A stretch of 6,964 nucleotides of DNA from an uncultured bacterium. Its GTDB lineage: Bacteria; Bacteroidota; Bacteroidia; Bacteroidales; Muribaculaceae. Below are positions 1 to 6,212 of the stretch, one piece after another. The number at the start of each line of letters is the position of its first letter. The stretch's first letter is position 1. The DNA is taken from assembly GCA_946184715.1 (NCBI GenBank), contig CAMHGU010000118.1:1-6964 (forward strand), given 5' to 3'. Made by a program: the position numbers and the translations under genes. The notes beneath the pieces were generated by a model. That model searched no databases, was not told the origin of the DNA, and worked only from the letters and a program-made list of their open reading frames with translations.

Positions 1-37
1 GACCAGTCCGGTCTTGGACGGGCTCGCGCGCTTTACC

Positions 38-69
38 TTTGCATTAACCGACTTTTTGGCGTAACTTTA
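38..69 (+). promoter_or_regulatory. Putative Bacteroidota-type promoter of the yfhO-like gene
   Basis: A TTTG at 38-41 lies 20 nt upstream of TAACTTTA at 62-69. This matches the Bacteroidota sigma-70 pattern (TTTG, about 20 nt, TAnnTTTG) except for the last base of the -7 box. Transcription would start near 75-77, giving a short leader of about 13 nt before the ATG at 89. A second possible -7 box, TACCTTTG at 34-41, overlaps the first -33 element. It fits the consensus exactly, but its only upstream TTG (14-16) is 17 nt away. Either box could be used. Bases 1-30 contain no recognisable gene part. Confidence 0.6.
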
Positions 70-88
70 CAGCCCCAAATGTAATGTA

Positions 89-2587
89 ATGGATAAGCAA
101 CGATTGATGAAAGCGGCAATGCCCGCTCTTGGTGTGATAATCCTGGCCATCGTGGCCTGGCTATTCTTCTTCCCCGACGACTTCCAAGGCAACGTGCTGC
201 AGCAGCACGACGTGATGCAAGGCATCGCCAACGGCCAAGAGGCCAAGGCCTACTACGAAGCCACGGGCCACAAGGCGCTCTGGACCGACGCCCTCTTCGG
301 CGGTATGCCCACCTTCCAAATATCGCCCTCCTACGCCAGCACCCGATGGGTGGAGTGGCTCCAGAAGGTGTATATGCTCGGATTCCCCGCGCCCGTCAAT
401 CTGCTGTTCATTATGATGGTGGGCTTCTTCATCCTGCTGCTGACGCTGCGCCTGCGGTGGCACTACGCCCTGCTCGGCGCCATAGCGTGGGGCTTCTCCA
501 CCTATTTCATCATCCTCATCGGGGCTGGCCACATCTGGAAATACCTCGCGCTGGCCTACGTGCCGCCCACGATAGCCGGCCTTGTGCTCGCCTATCGCGG
601 CCGCTATCTGGCCGGCGGCGCCCTCACGGCGCTCTTCGCCACGCTGCAGATAGCCTCCAACCACGTGCAGATGAGCTACTACTTCCTTTTCGTGATGGTA
701 GCTCTGGCCATCGGCTACCTCGCCAGGGCCATACGTGAGAAGCACCTGGGCCGCTGGGGCATCGCCACCGGCACCCTCCTGGCCGCCGGCGCCATTGCCG
801 TAGCCGCCAATGCCCCCAACCTCTACAACAGCTACGTCTACGCCCAAGAGACGATGCGCGGCGGGCACTCCGAGCTTAAGCAGGCCGACACCGATGCCAA
901 CGCCTCGCAAGGCGGCCTCGACCGCGACTACATCACCGCCTGGAGCTACGGCATCGACGAGACGATGACGCTCCTCGTGCCCAACACCGTAGGCGGCGCG
1001 TCGATAAAGCCCGAAAAAGGCGAGAACAAGCCCCTGCTCCTGAGCGACACCCGCACCGCCGAGCAACTCGCCGACAAAGGCGAAATCTCGGCCACCGACT
1101 TCAGCAACCTCGGTGTCTTCTACCAGTACTTCGGCGACCAGCCTATGACCAACGGCCCGGTGTATGTGGGCGCGCTCATCTTCGTGCTCTTCATCTTCGG
1201 GTGCATCGTGGTGAAGGGACCGGAGAAGTGGGCTCTCGTGGCGGTCACGGTATTCACCGTGATGCTTGCCTGGGGCCACAACTTCGCGTGGCTCACCAAC
1301 CTGATGATCGACCACTTCCCGATGTACAACAAATTCCGCACTCCGGCGAGCATCCTCGTGGTGGCGGAGTTTACGATGCCGCTGCTGGCCGTGCTCGGCC
1401 TCTACCGCCTGCTGAGCGACCCCGACGGCTTCCGCACCTACCGCCGGCCGCTGCTCTGGAGCTTCGGCATCGGCCTCGCCCTATGCCTCATTATGCTCGC
1501 GTGGCCAAGCCTCATCATCGGCAATGCCTTCTCGGCTATGGAGGAGGAAGGCTACCTCGCCCAGGGTATGGCGCAGCAGTACCCCACCCTCTTCGCTGCC
1601 GTGGAGAACGTGCGCTACGGAATGGTGCGCACCGACGCCCTGCGTAGCCTCATCGTGCTCCTCGCCTCGGCCGGCGTGATGATCCTCGCCGCCCGCCGCG
1701 CCCTCTCCACCGGCGTGGCTCTCGGTGCCCTCATCGTTATCGTAGGCGCCGACCTCTTCCTGGTCAACAAACGCTACATCGACCACGACTCTTTTATGCC
1801 GAAAACCTCCGATGAAATCGTGATAAATCCGCGACCCGTCGATACCCAAATCCTCGCCGACACCACCTCCAATTACCGCGTGCTCGACGTGCAGCACTTC
1901 AGCGAGGCCGCCCCGTCCTATTTCCACCGCACAGTGGGCGGATACCACGCCGCCAAGCTCGCCCGCTATCAGGACATCATCGACCGCTACTTCACCAACG
2001 GCATCAACGAGAACGTCATCAATATGCTCAACACCCGCTGGTTTATCTACGACGACAACACCGCCGTGCAGAACCCCATGGCCCTCGGCAACGCCTGGAT
2101 TGTGGACTCGCTTACCCTCGTCGACACCCCGCAGCAAGAGATTGACTTCCTCGCCGATTTCAACCCCGCCACCTCGGCCGTGGCCGACCGCAAATTTGCC
2201 GATGCCATCGGCCAAAATCTGCAACCCAAGCAGCCCGGCGACACCATCTACCTCACCTCCTACGCCCCCGACCGCCTCACCTTCCACGCCACCACTCGCG
2301 GCGATGTCCTCGCCGTATTCAGCGAGATCTACTTCCCCTGGGGCTGGAACGTCACCATCGACGGCAAGGAGGCCCCGCTCGCCCGCGCCGACTACATACT
2401 GCGCGCCCTGCGCGTCCCCGCCGGCAGCCACACCATCGCAATGGAGTTCGCCCCGCGCTCAGTGGCCGTCACCGAGACCGTGGCCAAAGCAGCTATCATC
2501 GTGATGTACATCATCATCGCAGCCGCCATCGCCGTGGCTATCCTCCGCCGCAAGCGCCCGCAAGAGCCCTCCACGGCTACGGAATAA
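89..2587 (+). CDS. YfhO-family polytopic membrane protein (probable GT-C-like glycosyltransferase)
   Basis: An 832-residue integral membrane protein of the bacterial YfhO family. I count about 13-14 hydrophobic segments: near residues 12-28, 102-120, 127-147, 152-168, several more to 241, then 355-375, 380-397, 420-440, 455-476, 517-535, 541-559, and a last one at 798-819 followed by the basic tail RRKRP. Two large polar regions, about 242-354 and 565-795, are probably outside the membrane. Family-like marks are LWTDALFGGMP (64-74), NKFRTP (414-419) and a C-terminal beta-rich stretch containing GWNVTIDGKE (752-761) and VPAGSHT (776-782). In Firmicutes, YfhO has been linked to sugar decoration of lipoteichoic acid. 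Bacteroidota lack that polymer, so the substrate here is unknown, and an envelope polysaccharide or lipid-linked sugar is only inferred. His40-Asp41 in the first outer loop would suit a GT-C catalytic acid. The start at 89 fits the promoter; Met7 and Met11 are less likely starts. The gene stands alone in its transcript as far as can be seen. Confidence 0.88.
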   Translation: MDKQRLMKAAMPALGVIILAIVAWLFFFPDDFQGNVLQQHDVMQGIANGQEAKAYYEATGHKALWTDALFGGMPTFQISPSYASTRWVEWLQKVYMLGFPAPVNLLFIMMVGFFILLLTLRLRWHYALLGAIAWGFSTYFIILIGAGHIWKYLALAYVPPTIAGLVLAYRGRYLAGGALTALFATLQIASNHVQMSYYFLFVMVALAIGYLARAIREKHLGRWGIATGTLLAAGAIAVAANAPNLYNSYVYAQETMRGGHSELKQADTDANASQGGLDRDYITAWSYGIDETMTLLVPNTVGGASIKPEKGENKPLLLSDTRTAEQLADKGEISATDFSNLGVFYQYFGDQPMTNGPVYVGALIFVLFIFGCIVVKGPEKWALVAVTVFTVMLAWGHNFAWLTNLMIDHFPMYNKFRTPASILVVAEFTMPLLAVLGLYRLLSDPDGFRTYRRPLLWSFGIGLALCLIMLAWPSLIIGNAFSAMEEEGYLAQGMAQQYPTLFAAVENVRYGMVRTDALRSLIVLLASAGVMILAARRALSTGVALGALIVIVGADLFLVNKRYIDHDSFMPKTSDEIVINPRPVDTQILADTTSNYRVLDVQHFSEAAPSYFHRTVGGYHAAKLARYQDIIDRYFTNGINENVINMLNTRWFIYDDNTAVQNPMALGNAWIVDSLTLVDTPQQEIDFLADFNPATSAVADRKFADAIGQNLQPKQPGDTIYLTSYAPDRLTFHATTRGDVLAVFSEIYFPWGWNVTIDGKEAPLARADYILRALRVPAGSHTIAMEFAPRSVAVTETVAKAAIIVMYIIIAAAIAVAILRRKRPQEPSTATE

Positions 2588-2605
2588 AGAAATCGATGCA
2601 ATCCT

Positions 2606-2636
2606 TTTGTCGTGTGAAAATTCTGTACTATTTTTG
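2606..2636 (+). promoter_or_regulatory. Putative promoter of the toxin-antitoxin module
   Basis: TTTG at 2606-2609, a 19-nt gap and TATTTTTG at 2629-2636 fit both boxes of the Bacteroidota promoter pattern exactly. The predicted start near 2642 leaves an A-rich leader of about 24 nt before the antitoxin ATG at 2666, without a Shine-Dalgarno sequence. The -7 box lies between and partly inside the TGTAC palindromes listed separately, so a bound repressor would block polymerase. Confidence 0.7.
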
Positions 2637-2640
2637 TACA
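2624..2640. promoter_or_regulatory. Candidate YefM-YoeB operator (paired TGTAC palindromes)
   Basis: TGTACT at 2624-2629 and the perfect palindrome TGTACA at 2635-2640 are 11 bp apart centre to centre. Together they form a larger inverted repeat, TGTAC-N7-GTACA. In E. coli the YefM-YoeB operator is built from neighbouring palindromes with TGTACA cores at about one helical turn, and the same hexamer is reported for related axe-txe modules. The position over the -7 box of this module's own promoter supports autorepression by the antitoxin-toxin complex. Binding itself is inferred. Confidence 0.65.
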
Positions 2641-2665
2641 AAATAATTACAAAACCTCCCGCAAG

Positions 2666-2920
2666 ATGAACTCTATAGAACTCACTACTACCGAATTCCG
2701 CCAGAATCAAAAGAAGTTTCTCGATCTCGCGGCCGCCGGGGCATCGCTGCTAATATGCCGCGGAAAAGAGCTTTTCGTCTTGAATCGAGTAAGCAACCGC
2801 CACCGCCTTGATGATGCGACATTAGCGCAAATCGACCAAGCGCGGCAAGAGATTAATAACGGCGACTGTGTAAGAGTTGACAATCCCGAGCAGCTTCATC
2901 AATTCCTAAATTCGCTTTAA
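2666..2920 (+). CDS. YefM/Phd-family antitoxin
   Basis: An 84-residue antitoxin of a type II module, which should bind and neutralise the YoeB-like toxin encoded next and repress their shared promoter. The N-terminal half (about 1-45) has the Phd/YefM pattern: a short strand, TTEFRQNQKKFLDLA (8-22), then LLICRGKELFVLNR (28-41), which forms the dimer and DNA-binding fold. The C-terminal part (about 48-84) is polar and mostly helical, as expected for the tail that becomes ordered on toxin binding. The size is usual for the family. Its stop is one base before the toxin ATG, so translation is probably coupled. GC is about 52% in the part counted by hand, well below neighbouring genes, which suggests acquisition by transfer. 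Family assignment is firm; which Phd/YefM subgroup is less certain, although the partner argues for YefM. Confidence 0.85.
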   Translation: MNSIELTTTEFRQNQKKFLDLAAAGASLLICRGKELFVLNRVSNRHRLDDATLAQIDQARQEINNGDCVRVDNPEQLHQFLNSL

Positions 2921-2921
2921 G

Positions 2922-3194
2922 ATGTACGCCCTTTTGTTCTCCAAGGTTGCCATCAAGCAACTGAAGGAACAGAAACATAGCCAGCCTCACAACTACAAGA
3001 AGATTCAGAAGTTGCTCACCGAGCTACAAGAGCACCCTCGCAGCGGCACTGGCCACCCCGAGCCGCTTTTAGGAGGGAACGACGAGCTTTACTCAAGGCG
3101 AATAAACAAAAAGGACAGGCTGATTTACGAGATTCACGATGGCGTGTGTATGGTACTCATACTCACTGCCGAAGGGCATTACTCCGATAAATAA
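2922..3194 (+). CDS. YoeB/Txe-family toxin (ribosome-dependent mRNA interferase)
   Basis: A 90-residue toxin of the RelE/ParE superfamily, YoeB/Txe branch. YoeB enters the ribosomal A site and cuts mRNA, stopping translation. The catalytic residues of E. coli YoeB (Glu46, Arg65, His83, Tyr84) all have counterparts here: Glu47 in HPEP (45-48), Arg66 in KKDRLIYE (63-70), and His86-Tyr87 near the C-terminus. The SRRI segment (58-61) is also kept. Three residues, SDK, follow the usual terminal Tyr. With all active-site positions present and no frameshift, the toxin should be active. It is the second gene of the module, one base after the antitoxin stop, and has the same low GC (about 51%). Expression should be held down by the paired palindromes upstream and by the antitoxin protein. 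Confidence 0.9.
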   Translation: MYALLFSKVAIKQLKEQKHSQPHNYKKIQKLLTELQEHPRSGTGHPEPLLGGNDELYSRRINKKDRLIYEIHDGVCMVLILTAEGHYSDK

Positions 3195-3219
3195 TCCTCG
3201 AAGCCGCAAGCGCCGCGCT

Positions 3220-3251
3220 GTTGCCAATTAGTGAATTATTGCGTAACTTTG
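3220..3251 (+). promoter_or_regulatory. Putative promoter of the HAD-ribF-upp operon
   Basis: GTTG at 3220-3223, a 20-nt gap and TAACTTTG at 3244-3251 match the Bacteroidota promoter pattern; the -7 box is exact. Transcription would start near 3258, about 15 nt before the ATG at 3273. The bases around the -7 box (3241-3256) are almost identical to those of the promoter at 59-74. The rest of the 78-nt gap after the toxin gene shows no clear terminator hairpin with a T run. Confidence 0.7.
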
Positions 3252-3272
3252 CAGCCGAACTAAGCATCAACG

Positions 3273-3899
3273 ATGGCATTACTCAATCTGCTATTTGACT
3301 TAGGTGGTGTCATAAGCGACATCGAAAGGGCACGGTGCGTGGCAGCCTACACCGAGCTGGGTATGACCGTTGCCGACGAGCTCCTCGGCGAATATGTGCA
3401 AGCCGGGCCGTTTCTCCAAGTGGAGGACGGCTCGATGACCGTACCCCAATTCCGCGCCGCCCTACGCCCCTACCTGCGCCCCGATGTCACCGACCGCCAA
3501 ATCGACGACGCCTTCTGCGCTTTCATCATCGGCATTCCCCGCCACCGCCTTCGCGCCCTCGAGCAGCTCCACAAGCATTACCGCATCTATATGCTCTCCA
3601 ACACCAACCCCATAATGTGGAACTCCGTGCACCGCGACAACTTCACCATCGACGGTCACGACCGCGACTACTACTTCGACGGCTGCGTCACATCCTTTGA
3701 GGCCGGCTGCGTCAAGCCCGACCCGCGCATTTTCCGCCTCGTCACCGAGCGCTTCGGCATCAAGCCCGAGGAGACCCTCTTCTTCGACGACGGACAAAGC
3801 AACATCGACGCCGCCGCCCGCCTCGGCTTCCAGACCCACCTCGTGACCCCCGGCACCGAATTTATCGACTACTTCAACCAGCTGCCCGCCGAGCAATGA
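3273..3899 (+). CDS. HAD-superfamily hydrolase, YihX-like (subclass IA)
   Basis: A 208-residue haloacid dehalogenase-like hydrolase, probably a cytoplasmic phosphatase acting on a small phosphorylated metabolite. Motif I is LLFDLGGVISD (6-16), with Asp9 as the nucleophile. The usual second Asp of DxD is Gly11, as in YihX-type proteins, which begin FDLGxV. A helical cap follows (about 17-95). Motif II is MLSNTN (107-112), motif III is Lys148 in GCVKPD, and motif IV is FFDDGQSN (170-177) with the acidic pair Asp172-Asp173. The length is normal for the group. E. coli YihX acts on glucose-1-phosphate, but substrates in this family cannot be read from sequence. It is the first gene after the promoter, and its stop overlaps the ribF start by four bases (ATGA). 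This suggests a role linked to flavin synthesis, for example removal of phosphate from a riboflavin precursor or from FMN. That link is inference from context. Confidence 0.88.
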   Translation: MALLNLLFDLGGVISDIERARCVAAYTELGMTVADELLGEYVQAGPFLQVEDGSMTVPQFRAALRPYLRPDVTDRQIDDAFCAFIIGIPRHRLRALEQLHKHYRIYMLSNTNPIMWNSVHRDNFTIDGHDRDYYFDGCVTSFEAGCVKPDPRIFRLVTERFGIKPEETLFFDDGQSNIDAAARLGFQTHLVTPGTEFIDYFNQLPAEQ

Positions 3900-4834
3900 C
3901 CGCGATAGAGCATAGCCACGAGCCACGGATAGCCACCATCGGAATGATGGACGGTGTGCACCTCGGTCATCAGCACGTGCTCGCCCGCCTTGTCGCTCTG
4001 GCACAAGCCCGCGGCCTCCGGCCTATGGTCGTCACCTTCGACAACCTCCCGGCCAACGTGCTCCGCGGCACCAATATCCCGCTGCTGTCCACCCCCGAGC
4101 AGCGCAAAGCCCTCATAGCAAACCTTTTCGGCATCCACGACGTGATGATACAGCATTTCGACCGCGACTTCGCCCGCCTGACCGCTGATGAGTACCTCTC
4201 CGAGCTGCGTCGCCGATTCAACGTCCGAGCCCTGCTCGTGGGCTTCGACAACCGCCTCGGCAGCGACCGCCGCTCCCACGAGCAGCTGAAGCCCATCGCC
4301 GCCACGCTCGGAATAGAGATTATCGAGTGCGACCGCCTGGAGAACCCCCACCACGCTGAGGTGAAATCGACCGCCATTCGCGCCCTCATCGCCGAGGGCC
4401 GCGTCGAAGAGGCCAACGACCTGCTCGGCCATCCGTTCTCAATCCACGGCACTGTGGTAGAGGGGCAACAGATAGGACGCACCATCGGCTTCCCCACCGC
4501 CAACGTAGGCCTCCTCAGCCCCGAACTGATAGTGCCTTGCCGAGGCGTCTATGCCGTAAGCGTCGAGCTTGAAGACCTCGACCGGCGCCTATTCGGAATG
4601 TGCAACATCGGCACCCGCCCCACCATCACCGGCTGCGACGCCGCCCCCGTCACCATCGAGGTCAACATCTTCGACTTCGACCGCGACATCTACGGCCGCG
4701 CCATCACCGTCGATTTCCACCGCCGCCTGCGCGGCGAGCAACGATTCGCCGACATCGACAGCCTCAAAGCTCAGCTCGACCGCGACCGCGACCAAGCAAC
4801 CCAATTTTTCAACCACCATATCGATAAGTTATGA
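3896..4834 (+). CDS. ribF: Bifunctional riboflavin kinase / FMN adenylyltransferase (FAD synthetase)
   Basis: A 312-residue cytoplasmic enzyme, the normal RibF length. It converts riboflavin plus ATP to FMN, then FMN plus ATP to FAD. The N-terminal adenylyltransferase domain (about 10-175) carries DGVHLGH (19-25), with the HxGH pair His22/His25, VVTFD (45-49), VGFDNRLG (115-122) and STAIR (158-162). The C-terminal kinase domain (about 180-310) has GQQIGRTIGFPTAN (190-203), RGVYAV (216-221), CNIGTRPT (236-243) and IEVNIFDFDRDIYG (254-267), in which Glu255 is the likely catalytic base. The kinase half is typical. In the adenylyltransferase half some usual residues differ: Met18 where FDG is common, Leu51 where HP is common, and Lys157 before ST. 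The start at 3896 overlaps the HAD stop and the stop overlaps the upp start, so the three genes are probably translated in series. Confidence 0.95.
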   Translation: MTAIEHSHEPRIATIGMMDGVHLGHQHVLARLVALAQARGLRPMVVTFDNLPANVLRGTNIPLLSTPEQRKALIANLFGIHDVMIQHFDRDFARLTADEYLSELRRRFNVRALLVGFDNRLGSDRRSHEQLKPIAATLGIEIIECDRLENPHHAEVKSTAIRALIAEGRVEEANDLLGHPFSIHGTVVEGQQIGRTIGFPTANVGLLSPELIVPCRGVYAVSVELEDLDRRLFGMCNIGTRPTITGCDAAPVTIEVNIFDFDRDIYGRAITVDFHRRLRGEQRFADIDSLKAQLDRDRDQATQFFNHHIDKL

Positions 4835-5520
4835 AAATTGTAAACTTTGCTGAAGAGAATTCGCTCGTAGGGCAATTCCTCACCGAAATGCGCGATGTAA
4901 AGCGCCAGAACGACCCCCTGCGCTTCCGCCACAACCTCAAGCGCATAGGCCAGATTATGGCCTACGAAATCTCGAAACGGCTGCGCTACGCCGCCACGCC
5001 CGTCACCACGCCGCTGGCCGACACCACGTGCCCCACTATCGACGAGCACATCGTCCTGGCCACAATCCTGCGCGCCGGCCTGCCGTTCTACCAGGGCTTC
5101 CTCGACTACTTCGACAACGCCCAGAACGCCTTCGTATCGGCCTACCGCAAGATTGAGAGCAATGGTGAGCTTCGCATCCACGTGGAGTACATCGCCGCCC
5201 CGCCCATCGACGACAAGACCCTGATTCTCGTCGACCCGATGCTCGCCACCGGCTCCTCGATGGACCTCTGCCACCAGGCGCTCCTCACCAAGGGCACACC
5301 CTCCACGGTGCACCTCGCCTCGGTTATCGCCGTGCCTGAAGCCATCGCCAACCTCGAAAAGGCCTTCCCCGCCGACACCACCCTCTGGACAGCCGCCATC
5401 GATGAAGGTCTCAACGACGACCACTACATCGTGCCCGGTCTCGGCGACGCCGGCGACCTCGCCTTCGGTCCCAAAGACCCCAACGACAACGGCATCATAG
5501 GCCGCAACATCTCGAAGTAA
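4831..5520 (+). CDS. upp: Uracil phosphoribosyltransferase
   Basis: A 229-residue cytoplasmic salvage enzyme that makes UMP and pyrophosphate from uracil and PRPP. The PRPP-binding loop is LVDPMLATGSSM (133-144). ATILRAGLPFYQG (77-89) and FVSAYRK (101-107) are typical UPRT segments, and the uracil-binding region is YIVPGLGDAGDLAFG (199-213). Most family members end a few residues after GDAGD-x-x-FG. This one runs on for 16 residues rich in Asn, Asp, Gly and Ile, so it has a small C-terminal extension. The ATG overlaps the ribF stop (ATGA), which points to coupled translation in the HAD-ribF-upp operon. No direct biochemical link between uracil salvage and flavin synthesis is evident, so the grouping may simply reflect shared housekeeping expression. 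Confidence 0.95.
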   Translation: MKIVNFAEENSLVGQFLTEMRDVKRQNDPLRFRHNLKRIGQIMAYEISKRLRYAATPVTTPLADTTCPTIDEHIVLATILRAGLPFYQGFLDYFDNAQNAFVSAYRKIESNGELRIHVEYIAAPPIDDKTLILVDPMLATGSSMDLCHQALLTKGTPSTVHLASVIAVPEAIANLEKAFPADTTLWTAAIDEGLNDDHYIVPGLGDAGDLAFGPKDPNDNGIIGRNISK

Positions 5521-5601
5521 TTAACCACCAGGCTACTACGCCCGGCCAGGCTCGGCCCTCGCAGCCGTGCCTGTCGCCGCCGTTTTTCCTCCTCCACCCC
5601 T

Positions 5602-6147
5602 ATGCGACCTTTCTTCCTCATCGGCTTTATGGGCTCCGGCAAGAGCACTATGGGCAGGCTCCTCTCGGCCTACTCGGGCCTCCAGCTTATCGATATGGAC
5701 AAATTTATCGAGGCCCGATTCCACGCCACGGTCAAGGAGATCTTCGCGCAGCGCGGCGAGCAAGGCTTTCGCCTTATCGAGCGCGCGGTGCTTCACGAGA
5801 TAGGCGAATTTTCCGACGTCGTCATCGCCACCGGCGGCGGCACCCCGCTCCAGCCCGGAAATATGGAGTATATGAACAGCGCCGGCACCACCATATTCCT
5901 CGACTCCTCTATCGACTCTATATATATGCGCCTCAGCCAGCCCAAGGCCCTCGCCAAGCGCCCGCTCCTCGCCGGCCTCTCGCCCGATGAGCTCCGCCGA
6001 TTCATCACCGACACTCGCCAGGCACGCCTGCCATTCTACGAGAAAGCGCAGCTCCGCTTCGATTCCTCGCGCCTCGACTCCCCCGAGCAGCGCGAGCAAA
6101 GCTGCCAGCTGCTCGCCCGCCTGCTCGGCCTTGAGCGCCTTTCGTGA
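5602..6147 (+). CDS. aroK: Shikimate kinase
   Basis: A 181-residue P-loop kinase that phosphorylates shikimate to shikimate 3-phosphate in chorismate synthesis. The Walker A loop is GFMGSGKST (8-16). The shikimate and magnesium site DMD is at 31-33, Arg57 lies in GFRLIE (55-60), and the GGG motif is at 78-80. The lid contains KRPLL (119-123) with Arg120, and Arg142 lies in TRQARLPFY (138-146). Every expected catalytic element is present and the length is normal. No ATG, GTG or TTG in frame lies between the upp stop and 5602, so the start is well fixed. The 81-nt gap after upp has no visible Bacteroidota promoter and no convincing terminator, so aroK is probably carried on the upp transcript. 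It is named aroK because it is a stand-alone shikimate kinase. Confidence 0.95.
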   Translation: MRPFFLIGFMGSGKSTMGRLLSAYSGLQLIDMDKFIEARFHATVKEIFAQRGEQGFRLIERAVLHEIGEFSDVVIATGGGTPLQPGNMEYMNSAGTTIFLDSSIDSIYMRLSQPKALAKRPLLAGLSPDELRRFITDTRQARLPFYEKAQLRFDSSRLDSPEQREQSCQLLARLLGLERLS

Positions 6148-6197
6148 CAAAAACACCCCACCCTCTTAAAAAAATATGGTAAAATGCCGCCCGACGC

Positions 6198-6212
6198 TTG
6201 GCGGTTTGCCAA
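6198..6212. promoter_or_regulatory. Inverted repeat: candidate repressor operator or aroK terminator
   Basis: TTGGC at 6198-6202 and GCCAA at 6208-6212 form a perfect 5-bp inverted repeat around GGTTT. It covers the -33 region of the predicted repressor promoter, as an autoregulatory operator would. It is also followed by CTTTTT (6213-6218), so in RNA it could act as a short, weak intrinsic terminator for aroK, 51 nt after its stop. The sequence alone does not decide between the two, and both may apply. Confidence 0.45.

Noticed and set aside
6..19. Inverted repeat GTCC-N6-GGAC at the left edge as a terminator of an upstream gene
   Set aside because: Arms of only 4 bp and no T run; too weak to support.
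161..1315. Long open frame on the minus strand opposite the yfhO-like gene (384 codons)
   Set aside because: It lies wholly opposite a clear gene, its protein is Gly/Val/Glu/His-rich without any domain, and GC-rich codon usage in the real gene leaves the antisense frame free of stops.
1481..2431. Second long minus-strand frame opposite the yfhO-like gene (316 codons)
   Set aside because: Same composition artefact: low-complexity Gly/Val/Ala/Glu protein, no start context and no homology that I recognise.
2923..2927. A further TGTAC at the toxin start codon as a third operator site
   Set aside because: It is only a half match (TGTACG) arising from the codons ATG-TAC-GCC and lies far from the promoter.
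4569..4853. Plus-strand frames inside ribF giving Ser/Thr/Pro- or His/Arg/Pro-rich proteins
   Set aside because: They are frame-shifted readings of repeated GAC-CGC-type codons in ribF, not genes.
3462..5424. Minus-strand frames opposite HAD, ribF and upp (3462-4004, 3869-4432, 4771-5424)
   Set aside because: They mirror conserved genes whose catalytic motifs are intact; the antisense products are compositionally biased and have no motifs.
5532..5590. Terminator or regulatory RNA in the upp-aroK gap
   Set aside because: Only 4-bp stems are found in this GC-rich stretch, and the short T run after it is not joined to a stable hairpin.
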